Below the pieces are notes generated by a model. The model saw only the letters and a list, made by a program, of their open reading frames with translations. It made no database searches and was not told where the DNA came from. DNA of 64,000 nt from an uncultured Clostridia bacterium (GTDB lineage Bacteria > Bacillota > Clostridia > Christensenellales > Aristaeellaceae). Position numbers and translations under genes: made by a program. Of the stretch, positions 24,603 to 33,761 are shown piece by piece; position 1 is the first letter of the stretch; every line of letters begins with the position of its first letter. The stretch covers positions 1 to 64,000 of the forward strand of contig CAKTUU010000003.1 in the NCBI GenBank assembly GCA_934621505.1, read 5' to 3'.

Positions 24603-25493
24603 TCATGCCCTTAACAGGTATTCCTCTACCTCATGAGCCATGGGAATGGAGCTGGACGCGCCAGGCCTTGACACGCTGACGGCTGCTGCGGCGGCGGCAC
24701 GGCGCATGCAGTCCGCCAGGGGCCTTTTCTGGGTAAGCGCCGCCAGAAAATACCCCGTAAACGTATCACCGGCAGCCGTGGTGTCCACCGCCGTTGCGGC
24801 AAACGCCGGCTGGCGTATGGTCTGCTGGGGTGTGCAGCAAATCGCGCCCGCGCCGCCAAGGGTCAACACCAGCTTCAGCCTGGGATAACGGCTGTGCAAA
24901 ATGTTCCAGGCGCTTTCCGGCTCCTTCGATCCACTTAGCTGCTGAGCTTCCACTTCATTTACCAGCAGCCATTCCATCGCGCCATAATCCAATGCGCGCA
25001 GGGATTCCTCAAAGGGGGACGGATTCAGCACGACGCGCAGCCGCTTTTGCGCCGCCCGCTCTACCAGATACGGCAGGCAGCTGATTTCGTTTTGCAGCAC
25101 CAGATAATCGCCCGCCTGCAAAACGGCCAGGGTTTGGTCAATCTGGCTTTCCGTCACGGCCTGGTTGGAGCCGCCGAAAAGCAGAATGGCGTTTTCCCCC
25201 GAAGGCGTCACCTGAATCATGGCGTTTCCCTGCAAAGCCTCCACCGGACGAATCCACCGCGTATCCACGCCGTTTTGCTCAAGCAGTTCCACCAGCCCTT
25301 GTCCCCCCTGCCCCACACAGCCGGCATGGCTTACCTTAGCGCCTGCCCGGGCCAGAGCGATGGACTGGTTCAGCCCCTTGCCGCCCGGCTTTACCGTTTG
25401 GCCGGTGGCCGCCAGCGTTTCGCCGGGAAGCACAAAATGGGGCGTTTGATACACATAATCCAGGTTTAAAGAGCCAAAATTAACGATTTTCAT
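24603..25493 (-). CDS. rbsK: Ribokinase-like PfkB sugar kinase
   Basis: Phosphorylates ribose or a related sugar with ATP. About 296 residues, starting at the ATG at 25493 (MKIVNFGSLNLDYVYQ); AAGGAG lies 13 bases upstream. The PfkB signatures are the N-terminal VKPGGKGLNQSIALARAG (GGKGxNQ) and the C-terminal DTTAAGDTFTGYFLAAL, containing the anion hole and catalytic Asp. ENEISCLPYLV and NPSPFEESLRAL are ribokinase-like. It is a single gene, not linked to a ribose transporter, so the exact sugar is uncertain. The longer open frame upstream lacks a start site and runs through the promoter region. Confidence 0.85.
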   Translation of the reverse strand: MKIVNFGSLNLDYVYQTPHFVLPGETLAATGQTVKPGGKGLNQSIALARAGAKVSHAGCVGQGGQGLVELLEQNGVDTRWIRPVEALQGNAMIQVTPSGENAILLFGGSNQAVTESQIDQTLAVLQAGDYLVLQNEISCLPYLVERAAQKRLRVVLNPSPFEESLRALDYGAMEWLLVNEVEAQQLSGSKEPESAWNILHSRYPRLKLVLTLGGAGAICCTPQQTIRQPAFAATAVDTTAAGDTFTGYFLAALTQKRPLADCMRRAAAAAAVSVSRPGASSSIPMAHEVEEYLLRA

Positions 25494-25582
25494 TGTAAGA
25501 TAACGCTCCTTTTTTTTGCTGTCATGCAGCGCCCAAACAGGATTGGGGAAAATGCCCTGTTTGTCATTTCCTGCTTTCCAAC

Positions 25583-25591
25583 ATCTTAGCA
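25583..25591 (-). promoter_or_regulatory. Possible extended -10 promoter of the ribokinase gene
   Basis: Minus-strand TGCTAAGAT fits TGnTAtaAT with one mismatch; no clear -35 is present. It would give a leader of about 80 bases. Confidence 0.35.
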
Positions 25592-25640
25592 TAGCCCATT
25601 TCAAAAAGAAAGAAGGAATTTTTGACTCATCCAATGCCAA

Positions 25641-26013
25641 GCAGCCCCGTTTTTCCATAGCGCTGCCGAGAAGCGCAACGTTTCCTACTCACCTGCAGCT
25701 CGCCGGGCGGAAAAGAGCGCAAGGCACCAAAACCGCCCGGTTTTGGAATGAAAAAATCGGAGAGCCGAGGCCCTCCGATACCACCCGGGGATTCAGTCTG
25801 TGCATCCCCGCTTTTCCATAGCAGGGATGCTTAGAGCGTTGACAAACACTGGCTTGGTTGCCGCGTCCGCGAACATCGCTGCGCTTGTTCGCGGGAAAAG
25901 GGCTGTAGCACAAGGCTTAGGGGGCGCTGCCCCTAAAACCCTGGCAGGAGGCAATGCCTCCTGCACCTCCGGTTTTTCAGCAGGCTGTGCGCCCCGTTTT
26001 TCCATAGCGGGGC
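25641..26013. repeat. Structured intergenic repeat, copy 2 (long form)
   Basis: This fills most of the 528-base gap between the ribokinase and the VWA gene, with the ribokinase promoter region on its left. Three boundary hairpins share the loop core TTTTCCATAG but have different stems: GCAGC/GCTGC (25641-25666), GCATCCC/GGGATGC (25802-25830) and GCCCCG/CGGGGC (25991-26013). The left half shares CTCGCCGGGCGG-type sequence and a CGGAG...CTCCG hairpin with copy 1. The right half repeats the three palindromes seen in copy 1, including CAGGAGGCA/TGCCTCCTG. Short open frames across it are by-products of the repeat. Confidence 0.85.
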
Positions 26014-26021
26014 TGCCTGGC

Positions 26022-28688
26022 TTATTTTTTCTCTCTGGCCCGTTTGGCGTTCAGCAGCGCGTTGGCCGTTTGGCGGGCCTGCTCCTCCATTTTGGGTTTT
26101 GGCGGCTGTTTGGGAGCCACAGAAGGTTTCGGTTTCACGGGTTCCTTCGCGGGCGCGCTCCTTGTCTGCGTCTTGGGCAGCCAGTCCTCCCAGGGCAGCT
26201 TGCGCAGGGCCACGTCCGCAACAAACAGGCATAAAAACGCTATCAGCAGCAGACGCTGCAAGGGCTTTCGCGCAGTCGCCGAGGCGATGGGCGTGTTCCA
26301 GAAGGAGTCCTCCATGGTCAGCATTCGCCCGCCGGTTTGCTGGCACAGCTTTTCCAGGCTGCCATCCGGCTGTACGCGCAAATCATATTCACTGCTGAAG
26401 CCGCGTACTGCTCCCCCCTCCTGAGTGCGAATGGTTTCCTCCCCCTGTTTTTGGGTGACATAAACGGCGTACGCGCCCTCCAACGCGGCGGAAGTTTCCG
26501 CCTGATACTGACCGGGGGCCGTTTCCGTCAGGGGCAGGCTGGTTTCCGTTCCGTCCGGCGACAGCACCGTAGCCTGGGTTTGCAGGGCATCGTCATTTTC
26601 CACCTGATAGGTGATTTGCAGCTTGCCGTTTGCCACGTCCGCCGTTAGCGTGCCCTCCCGTTCCTCGTTAGCCAGCACCTTGGCCACCATGCCCCCAAAG
26701 AAGGCCGGAGCCTGCTGCCATTGCAAAAAGCTGCCGGTCCATGCGCCTTCCGTGTCGCTTGTCCAGGCTATCACCTTGCCCGCTCCCGCATTCCACCAGG
26801 CCAGCAAGGGTTCGTCCGTATCGCTGACCAGGGATACGGTGGCGGTGGCCCTTTCGGCGCAGGTCAGGTAGCCGTCCAGCGTGGGAAAGCCGTCAAAATC
26901 CGTCAGGCTGCCGCTTTCCGTAATAATGGGGGTAAAGGTGCGGTTTTGCACATAGCTGCCGCTGACCAGCATGGTTTCCTTGGTGAAAATTTTGGGAATG
27001 TTGTCAAACTCGCCTACCGAATAGCAGCGTCCCCCGCCCAAAGCCGCCAGCTGGGCCATCAGGCCCGTATCCGCGTCCGCGCCTACCGATACGGTGGTCA
27101 GAGTGATTCCCGCGCTTTTCATGGCCTGCACAATATTTTGAAAGCCGTTGTCCCCGGGCTGGCCGTCCGACAGGAAGATGACATGCTTCTGAGGGGTTTG
27201 CGCCGCCGCCAGAACGCGATAGGCTTCGTCCAGCGCGGAATAAAACGCCGTGCCGCCGTCGGCCCGCAGGGTGCCAATCTGGTTTTGAATCGCTTCCACA
27301 TCCGTTACGTTTTGAAAGGGCACCACCCACTTGGCCGTATCGTCAAAGCCAATCACGCCGATATTGTCCTGAGCCGTCAGCACCTCCGCGGCGCTCATGG
27401 CCGCCTCCTTGGCCACCTCAATGCGGGTGGAGCCAAACTGGCCGGAGGTCATGCTGCCGGATTTATCAATACAGATGACCAGCGACAGGGCGGGCATGCG
27501 CAGCTTTTCCTTTACGTCCATGGTAACGGGCAGCAGTTCTTCCAGCAGGGTGCCCCGGTAGCCGCCCAGGGCGTAGCTCTGGTCGCCGCCCAGCACGCAC
27601 AGGCCCTTGCCCAGACTTGTAACGGCGGCGCTTAGGGCCTGCCACTGCTTTTCCGTTGCGGAATCGTAATCCACATTGTTCAAGATCACAGCGTCGTAGG
27701 ACAAATAGCCGTCCGCCGCCAGCGGCATTTCCGCCGGGGTCAGGGACGTTACCTCCATCCCCGCCGCCGCAAACAGGCTTTGAACACCGGCGCTTTCGCC
27801 AATCAGCGCCACATTGGGCGCGCCCAGCACATGCACATAGGCAAAAGCGCTGTTGTTGCGGGGCTGGGTATCCGCGTCGCAGTTGATTTGCACGCCATAG
27901 GTGACCACGCCGGTTTTGCTGGCGGTATCGGTAAAGGCAAAACGGTTTTCGCCCTTTTGCAGGGATACCTGCCGGGTGGCGGTGGGCGTGCCGTTCTGGT
28001 ACAGCACAAGGGTTCCTTCCATATCCGCGCTGGCGTCAATCACCACCTGAATGGGAATGCTTTGCCCCTGACGGCTTTCCGCTGGCACATTCAATTCCGT
28101 GGCCTGCGCGTCCGGTCCGTTTTCCCCGGCCAGCGCCAGCACGTCCACCTTCATTCCCTGGGCGGAAAGCATATCCATTGTCGCCTGGGACACGCTGGCC
28201 TTGCCGTCGGTTACGGCGGTGATTCCACCGGTGCCGGACGATGTTAAGGCCGCGGCCAGACGCAGCGCCCCGTCCAAATCCGTACCTTCGCCGCCGGTTT
28301 GGGTATGCAGTCCTGTAAAGCTGGGAGCCGCGCTCACCGGCGTTTCCACCATGGCGTCAGCCCCAAAGGCCAGTACGCCCGCCTGCTGTCCTTTGGGCAG
28401 CTGAGCGATTTCCTGTATGGTTTTCTGCTCCATCTGGGCACGCAAAGGCTTGGCGGAATCCGACGCGTCCAGCAGCACCCAGCGGGTAGCCGCTCCGGAA
28501 GCCAGCAGCACCGACGGGGCGGCCACAGCCAGCGCCAGCAGGCTGATTACCAGACAGCGTACCGCCCGCGTAACCCGCCGCTTTAAGGAGCGATTTTTCA
28601 GTCCATATCTTCGGTCAATCCAGCAAACGGCCGCTACGCCCACAGGAATGAGCAGCAGCGCCCAAAGCCGTTCAAAGTCAAGCCCCAC
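26022..28688 (-). CDS. Membrane protein with two VWA-like domains and a glutamine-amidotransferase-like domain
   Basis: 888 residues. Two N-terminal helices (~7-25, ~42-64) are followed by a first VWA-like domain (~66-200) with a degenerate MIDAS (DASDS). Next come a beta-rich linker, a class-I glutamine-amidotransferase-like fold (~290-390, CVLGGDQSYALGGYRG) and a second VWA (~400-575) with a full MIDAS (CIDKSGSMTSG, and the later FLSDGQPGD). A third helix lies near 812-832, then a Lys/Pro-rich cytoplasmic tail. VWA domains bind partners through a metal ion. It is the last gene of the MoxR/VWA/ABC operon and overlaps the preceding gene by 11 bases. Function is unknown; an assembly or surveillance role at the membrane is plausible. 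Confidence 0.8.
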   Translation of the reverse strand: MGLDFERLWALLLIPVGVAAVCWIDRRYGLKNRSLKRRVTRAVRCLVISLLALAVAAPSVLLASGAATRWVLLDASDSAKPLRAQMEQKTIQEIAQLPKGQQAGVLAFGADAMVETPVSAAPSFTGLHTQTGGEGTDLDGALRLAAALTSSGTGGITAVTDGKASVSQATMDMLSAQGMKVDVLALAGENGPDAQATELNVPAESRQGQSIPIQVVIDASADMEGTLVLYQNGTPTATRQVSLQKGENRFAFTDTASKTGVVTYGVQINCDADTQPRNNSAFAYVHVLGAPNVALIGESAGVQSLFAAAGMEVTSLTPAEMPLAADGYLSYDAVILNNVDYDSATEKQWQALSAAVTSLGKGLCVLGGDQSYALGGYRGTLLEELLPVTMDVKEKLRMPALSLVICIDKSGSMTSGQFGSTRIEVAKEAAMSAAEVLTAQDNIGVIGFDDTAKWVVPFQNVTDVEAIQNQIGTLRADGGTAFYSALDEAYRVLAAAQTPQKHVIFLSDGQPGDNGFQNIVQAMKSAGITLTTVSVGADADTGLMAQLAALGGGRCYSVGEFDNIPKIFTKETMLVSGSYVQNRTFTPIITESGSLTDFDGFPTLDGYLTCAERATATVSLVSDTDEPLLAWWNAGAGKVIAWTSDTEGAWTGSFLQWQQAPAFFGGMVAKVLANEEREGTLTADVANGKLQITYQVENDDALQTQATVLSPDGTETSLPLTETAPGQYQAETSAALEGAYAVYVTQKQGEETIRTQEGGAVRGFSSEYDLRVQPDGSLEKLCQQTGGRMLTMEDSFWNTPIASATARKPLQRLLLIAFLCLFVADVALRKLPWEDWLPKTQTRSAPAKEPVKPKPSVAPKQPPKPKMEEQARQTANALLNAKRAREKK

Positions 28689-30453
28689 GCCTGCTCACCT
28701 CCCATTCAAGCACGCATAAAACAAACAATAGCAGCACCGCGGCCAGCGTCCATTCCCGGTAGCCGTAGCCCGCGGCCACGGTTTCTTCCTTTTCAGAGGG
28801 CTGGGCCACCGTGCGGGTATCGCTTTCCGCCGCCGGGGCATGTAATGTAAACCGGGTCTGGCGGACGGTTCCGTCCTCCATTTCCTCCTGCAGGGTATAC
28901 ACGCCGATCGCCTGTGTATTTTCCAGCCTGCCGCCATTCAGCGGCACGGTCTGTCCGTCCGGGGTCAGCACGGTAACCTTTTGACTGCGCACATCCGCAT
29001 CAATCGCTACGCTCTCGCCGCAGGCGGCGCTTTCCACCCGGGCGGACGGCTCCGGCAGCAGGTAGGTCAGCAGGTTTTGAATCAGCACGGGAAAATCCGC
29101 CTTCAGGGGCAGATTGCTGTCATGCACGTCAAACCCCAGCACAGCCGCCCGGTGGGCCGCGGTTTCCTGAACGGCCAGCAGGCTTTGCCCGCCCGCCTCC
29201 AGCACGGCTGTTCCGCCGGTCAGCGGCGTGGCGGAGCGGATGGCGATATCGTTCAGCAGCAGATTTTCACAAAGGGTTCTGGCGGTATCGCCGGAGGCCG
29301 CCCGCAGAGCGCCGGGCTGGCTGACCGCATCGCCGGGGGTAATATCCAGCACGGCCTTCTGCGGATGAACCGCCAGAATGGCCCCGCTTTCCGGCAGGGT
29401 TTCCGGCAGCACGCCGTCATACACATACAGGTCGTACTGGCCGGGCTGGTCCACATCCTGAGGGGAGGCCAAATCCACCGTCAGGTTGGTGTTCAGCGCC
29501 AAAGCCTTTTCCAGAAACACGTTGCCGTCCGTCACCAGCAGCGCCGTGCGCCGGGTTTGGGCCGGCCTGACCGCGTAGCGGTCGTTATCCACATCCAGCG
29601 CGTCCGAAGCAGCGATGTGGACGCGAACCTGTTGCGCGGTTTCCGGAATAGCAAAGCGCACGCCGGTTTGGCCGTCCTTGTCCAGACTGGCGGTGCGCAC
29701 GTCGCACAGTTCCCCATCCGCATAGCATTCCAGCGTCACTTCACAGGCGGGGCCGTAGTTCTGGACCCTTGCAAAGGCCAGAGCGCTTTCCGGCTGCATG
29801 GTCGCGTCCAGCAGCGCGCGGTTTGGCATGCTTTCGCCTGCGGCACGCAGGCTTCCGTCCTGCAGGGTCAGGCTCGCGTCGTCGGTAAACACATAGATTT
29901 GCAGGTTTTGCAGGTCCTGACGCAGAGCGCGGGCCAATGCCAGCGCGCCCTCCATGTCGCTGCCGCCGTTTTGCGCCTGCAGGTTCTGGATAACCCGGCG
30001 CGCCTGTCCATGGTCGCTTGAGCGGGACAACAGCTGCTGAAAGCTGGAGCCGGCGGCCAGCACCGTCACCGGGGTTGTTTCTCCCAGTCTGTCCAGCAGG
30101 GTCAGGGCCTGATCCTTTGCCTCGTCCAGGCGGCTTTGTCCCTGACTGTTTTGGGTCTGCATGCTGGCGGACAGGTCTACAATCAGCACCGCCTCGCCCT
30201 CAGAGCCGCCAAGGGTGGCGGGGCGCATCAGGCACAGGGTCACCAGCAGCACCGTCAGAATTTGCAGCCACAGCAGCAGTCTGCTTTTCAGCCGCTGAAA
30301 GGGCTTGCTTTGCGGCGCGTCGCTTTCCATGCGCCGCCACAGCAGCAAGCTGGGAACCGTTTGCCTGCGGGCCTTTTTTTTCAGCACCCACAGCAAAATC
30401 ACCGGCACAAGCGCCAGCAGCGCCCATGCTCCGGCAGGATAGAGCCATTGCAT
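28678..30453 (-). CDS. BatA-type VWA membrane protein
   Basis: 591 residues. It opens with the BatA N-terminal region: two helices (~5-24 and ~58-78) around VPSLLLWRRMESDAPQSKPF. A VWA domain follows with MIDAS LIVDLSASMQT (~91-100), the conserved serine replaced by Ala-Ser order (DLSAS fits DxSxS), and VFTDDAS. The long beta-rich middle is extracytoplasmic, and a C-terminal helix lies at ~568-588. Bat proteins accompany MoxR ATPases and DUF58 proteins in many bacteria and are linked to stress or assembly functions. GGAAA-type site before the ATG; the gap from the DUF58 gene is 16 bases. Confidence 0.82.
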   Translation of the reverse strand: MQWLYPAGAWALLALVPVILLWVLKKKARRQTVPSLLLWRRMESDAPQSKPFQRLKSRLLLWLQILTVLLVTLCLMRPATLGGSEGEAVLIVDLSASMQTQNSQGQSRLDEAKDQALTLLDRLGETTPVTVLAAGSSFQQLLSRSSDHGQARRVIQNLQAQNGGSDMEGALALARALRQDLQNLQIYVFTDDASLTLQDGSLRAAGESMPNRALLDATMQPESALAFARVQNYGPACEVTLECYADGELCDVRTASLDKDGQTGVRFAIPETAQQVRVHIAASDALDVDNDRYAVRPAQTRRTALLVTDGNVFLEKALALNTNLTVDLASPQDVDQPGQYDLYVYDGVLPETLPESGAILAVHPQKAVLDITPGDAVSQPGALRAASGDTARTLCENLLLNDIAIRSATPLTGGTAVLEAGGQSLLAVQETAAHRAAVLGFDVHDSNLPLKADFPVLIQNLLTYLLPEPSARVESAACGESVAIDADVRSQKVTVLTPDGQTVPLNGGRLENTQAIGVYTLQEEMEDGTVRQTRFTLHAPAAESDTRTVAQPSEKEETVAAGYGYREWTLAAVLLLFVLCVLEWEVSRRGA

Positions 30454-30469
30454 CGTTTTTCCTCTTTCA

Positions 30470-31324
30470 TCAGGCGATCAGGCCGCTTCGGCTCAGTTCG
30501 CGCAGCATTTGTTCCTCAAAGGGGGTTTGGGGAATCAAAAACACATGGGTAACGCCGTGGGACAGGCAAAAGTCATGGGCGCTCTGCACATAGGCCCGCG
30601 CCGTTTCCCGGTAGCGCTTCAGGGTATCGTAATCGGCGGACAGAATCAGCTTTTCATCCGTTTCACTGTCGCAAAGCTCCACCACGTCCTCCAGCCGGGG
30701 TTCCCACTCCGTTTGGGCAAGCAACTGAACCACGCTGACCTCCTGCTTGCGGTACAGCAGGGAGGTCAGGGCCCGGTCATAGCCGTCCTCGGAAAGCAGG
30801 TCGCTGACCAGAATGGTAACGCCCCTGCCCTGTGGCAGGCTGATTTTTTCCACGCAGTCTCCCAGTCTGGTCTGCCCGTTCGGGGTCAGGCCCTCCAGAA
30901 AATCGGAAAGCTCCGGGTAGCTTTGCCTGCCCTGCAGAGGGCGGGTATGCGCCCCATCCCGGCCCAAGGCGTACGCCGTTACCCGGTCGCCGCCGCACAG
31001 GCACAGATAGCCCAGCATTTGAACCAGCTGCCTGGCCGCCTCCCATTTTTCAAAGCCCATGGAAGCGCTGACATCCAGCAGCAGATGCACCCGCTGCTCC
31101 TGTTCCTCCATGAACAGCTTCAGGAATAAACGTTCAAACCGGGCGTAGGCGTTCCAGTCGATTCGGCGCACATCGTCGCCCAGCGCGTATTCCCGAAAGT
31201 CGGAAAATTCCACGCTGCTGCCCAGCGCTTTGGACCGTCTAAGCCCGCCGGAGCCGCCGCTGGCCGGGTGGCGCATGCGCAGGGCCAGCGTGTCCAGCCG
31301 CCGCAAAAAGGCATCGGATAACAC
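30470..31324 (-). CDS. DUF58 domain protein (VWA-like)
   Basis: 284 residues and soluble. The DUF58 signature is clear: GLRRSKALGSSVEFSDFREYALGDDVRRIDWNAYARF, which contains the family's conserved EFSDxRxYxxGDDxRxIDW core. A VWA-like fold follows with LLLDVSASMGF as a MIDAS-like loop. DUF58 proteins are partners of MoxR AAA+ ATPases, and here the MoxR gene sits 15 bases upstream in the same operon. Unlike many DUF58 proteins it has no N-terminal membrane helices. Confidence 0.9.
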   Translation of the reverse strand: MLSDAFLRRLDTLALRMRHPASGGSGGLRRSKALGSSVEFSDFREYALGDDVRRIDWNAYARFERLFLKLFMEEQEQRVHLLLDVSASMGFEKWEAARQLVQMLGYLCLCGGDRVTAYALGRDGAHTRPLQGRQSYPELSDFLEGLTPNGQTRLGDCVEKISLPQGRGVTILVSDLLSEDGYDRALTSLLYRKQEVSVVQLLAQTEWEPRLEDVVELCDSETDEKLILSADYDTLKRYRETARAYVQSAHDFCLSHGVTHVFLIPQTPFEEQMLRELSRSGLIA

Positions 31325-31339
31325 GTTTTTTCTCCTTCC

Positions 31340-32320
31340 TTAGCCCCGGGGCAGGGTCTTGAGCAAATGGTCGATCACGCCCTCCACGGTAACGCCCTGC
31401 GCCACGCCCTCAAAGCTGAGCGCAATGCGGTGCCGCAGACAGGCGGGAGCCACAGCCTCAATGTCCTCAAAGGCCACGTTATAGCGCCCGTGCATCAGCG
31501 CCCGCACCCGTGCGGTGGCAATCAACGCCTGCGCCGCGCGGGGGCTGCCGCCGAAGCGCACGCACTTTTGCACCAGCTCCGGGCTGTCCTGAAGCTCGGG
31601 ATGGGTCGCCAGCACCAGCCGCAGGGCAAAATCCTGTACGGCCTGGGCAATGGGCACATCCTGGGCCACAGCCCGCATCTGCAGCAGAGTATCCGCGTTT
31701 GCCACCGCCTGAGCGTGACAGGTTTGCGGCCGGGTGGTCAGGCCCACAATCTGGCCCAGTTCCTCCAGACTGGGAAAATCCACCTGAATTTTCAGCATAA
31801 AGCGGTCCAGCTGGGCCTCCGGCAGGGGGTAGGTGCCCTCCTGCTCCATGGGATTTTGCGTGGCCAGTACAAAGTAAGGTTCGCTCAGCTGATGGGTCTC
31901 CCCCGCCACGGTGACGGAATGCTCCTGCATGGCTTCCAGCAGGGCAGCCTGGGTTTTGGGCGTGGCGCGGTTGATTTCATCCGCCAGCACAATGGAGGCA
32001 AACAGCGGGCCTTCCCGGAAACGAAACTCGTTGCCGCTGTCGGTTTTGACAATGATGTTGGTACCGGTAATATCGGCGGGCATCAGGTCCGGGGTAAACT
32101 GAATGCGGTTAAAGGGCATGTCAAACACCTGGGACAGGGTGCGCACCAGACGGGTTTTGCCCAGACCGGGCACGCCCTCCAGCAGCACGTTGCCACCGGC
32201 CACCAGCGCGGTCAGCAGCTGCTCAATCACGTTTTTCTGGCCGATGATTTCCTTGCCGATTTCCGTTTGAATTTCCTCGATTTGCCGGGAAAAGGCCTCA
32301 ATCTGCTCCTGTTGAATCAT
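31340..32320 (-). CDS. MoxR-family AAA+ ATPase
   Basis: About 326 residues; the ATG at 32320 (MIQQEQIEAFSRQ) has AGGAG ten bases upstream. Walker A is GVPGLGKT, Walker B is VLADEINRA, the AAA_3 signature ALLEAMQEHSVTVAGET follows, and FVLATQNPMEQEGTYPLPEAQLDRF holds sensor 1. The C-terminal lid has RLVLATHPEL and RFGGSPRAAQALIA. MoxR ATPases act as chaperones with VWA-containing partners to activate or assemble complexes; the DUF58 and two VWA proteins encoded next are the likely partners. Confidence 0.94.
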   Translation of the reverse strand: MIQQEQIEAFSRQIEEIQTEIGKEIIGQKNVIEQLLTALVAGGNVLLEGVPGLGKTRLVRTLSQVFDMPFNRIQFTPDLMPADITGTNIIVKTDSGNEFRFREGPLFASIVLADEINRATPKTQAALLEAMQEHSVTVAGETHQLSEPYFVLATQNPMEQEGTYPLPEAQLDRFMLKIQVDFPSLEELGQIVGLTTRPQTCHAQAVANADTLLQMRAVAQDVPIAQAVQDFALRLVLATHPELQDSPELVQKCVRFGGSPRAAQALIATARVRALMHGRYNVAFEDIEAVAPACLRHRIALSFEGVAQGVTVEGVIDHLLKTLPRG

Positions 32321-32336
32321 GGCTTGCTTTCTCCTT

Positions 32337-33761
32337 TTATTGTAAAGCGTTAAAGTAATCCTGCACCCACCGCTGGGCATAGGCGGGCAGGGCGGCGTTC
32401 TGCACGGCCTGCACCTCGGCCTGGCTGTATTGGGTGATGGCCTGGCTGTAGGGCACGCTGCCGTTCAGGCTGCCTGTTCCGGAGCCGATTTCCACTTCCT
32501 GCACATCGCCCTGCCCCATTTCGCCGCTGTCGCTGACGGCGTCGCCAGCGCCTCCCAGACGGATGGGGTCATAAATGCTCTCGTATTCCGCGGTTTTCTT
32601 TTCCGGGTCGGCGCTGCCGGGCTGCTGCCTGATCGGGTTTTTGCCGCTGACGCCCCCGTCCTTGTCGGAGGAGCCCAAGCTGGCCCCGCCGCCCTTGCCG
32701 TCCTTGCCCTGACTGGCGGACGAGCCAGTTTCGCTGCCCTGACCCATTTGGGAGCCCTGCCCGGACTGGGCGGCCGCGGCCCGCGCCATAGCGGCCAGCG
32801 CCATGGCCTGCGCCGCGGACATGCTTTGTCCCTTCGAGGCGTTTTGCAAAAGCTGCATGGCCTGCTGCAAATCCCCCGCCTTCAGCGCCTGCGACGCGCT
32901 GGCAAGCATATCGCCCACGTCGCCCGCCTGCTGGGCCGCCTGATTCAGCCGGTCCGCCGCGTCCGTCTGCTCCAAAGCTTCCTGCGCCGCGGCGGTATCC
33001 TGATTTTCCAGCGCCGCCGCCAGACTGTCCAGCCCGGCGTTTTTCATCGCGTCTAAGGCCTGACTTGCCGTGCGCTGCTGCATTTTTTCAATTCTGCGTT
33101 CCGTCTGATCCACTGCCTCCAGCGCGTCCCGGCGCTGCTGGGCGTCACGAAGGTTTTGGCTTAATTCCTTCAGCAGCTTACGGGGTTCCGGCGTTTGCGT
33201 CTGTTTTTCATCCAGATTGTCGGCGGCCTGATCCACCTTATCCGCCTGAGCGGTCATGTCTTTACGGAACTGCTCCCGCGCCTGCAAAACCTGCGCCTGC
33301 GGGTTGGAAATCAAAAAGCTGAGGCCCGTCAGCGCCAGACATACGGCCACGCCGGCCCAAACCAGCGCCGGGGCGCGAAAGCGCAGCATCCGTTTGGGCT
33401 CAATGCTCCGCAAGCTTTCAATGGTATCCTGCCGCTGCATCTGGGCCATGGGGGTATCGTCCCCCTGCAGCATCAGGGCGGTCTGGGCACGGGCCATCAG
33501 GCCCAAAGCATCCGCCTGACGGGCGGCGTTTACATCTTTAACAGGCAGGCACAGCGCGGCCAGGGCAAAAAGCGCCGGGCCCGCAGCAGCGGCGGCTGCG
33601 CCCCACCAGACCGCGTTTTCAAAGGGAAATAAAAAGCTGGCCAACCGAATCAGCACAATGCACACCGCCCCCGCCAGCAGGCCGTAAGCCGCCCATAAAA
33701 AGACCCGCTGAGCACGCATGCGGCGCTTTACCGGCGCAAGGGCTTCTTTCAGCTCACGCAT
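32337..33761 (-). CDS. Membrane-anchored coiled-coil, Gln/Ala/Met-rich protein of unknown function
   Basis: 474 residues. Two helices (~20-45, ~52-73) and a third (~128-152, ALVWAGVAVCLALTGLSFLI) form an N-terminal membrane part. A long predicted coiled coil follows (~155-330, with KVDQAADNLDEKQTQT and RRDALEAVDQTERRIEKMQ), then a Gly/Ser/Gln linker and a C-terminal segment ending in YAQRWVQDYFNAL. I recognise no named family, although similar proteins accompany MoxR/VWA operons in other Clostridia. It overlaps the ABC permease gene by eight bases, so it is coupled to it. Confidence 0.65.
   Translation of the reverse strand: MRELKEALAPVKRRMRAQRVFLWAAYGLLAGAVCIVLIRLASFLFPFENAVWWGAAAAAAGPALFALAALCLPVKDVNAARQADALGLMARAQTALMLQGDDTPMAQMQRQDTIESLRSIEPKRMLRFRAPALVWAGVAVCLALTGLSFLISNPQAQVLQAREQFRKDMTAQADKVDQAADNLDEKQTQTPEPRKLLKELSQNLRDAQQRRDALEAVDQTERRIEKMQQRTASQALDAMKNAGLDSLAAALENQDTAAAQEALEQTDAADRLNQAAQQAGDVGDMLASASQALKAGDLQQAMQLLQNASKGQSMSAAQAMALAAMARAAAAQSGQGSQMGQGSETGSSASQGKDGKGGGASLGSSDKDGGVSGKNPIRQQPGSADPEKKTAEYESIYDPIRLGGAGDAVSDSGEMGQGDVQEVEIGSGTGSLNGSVPYSQAITQYSQAEVQAVQNAALPAYAQRWVQDYFNALQ

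Noticed and set aside
25689..26005. Small open frames in the repeats encoding VQEALPPA-type peptides
   Set aside because: The same peptide appears wherever the repeat core is read on the minus strand, without ribosome binding sites. It is a by-product of the conserved palindromes.
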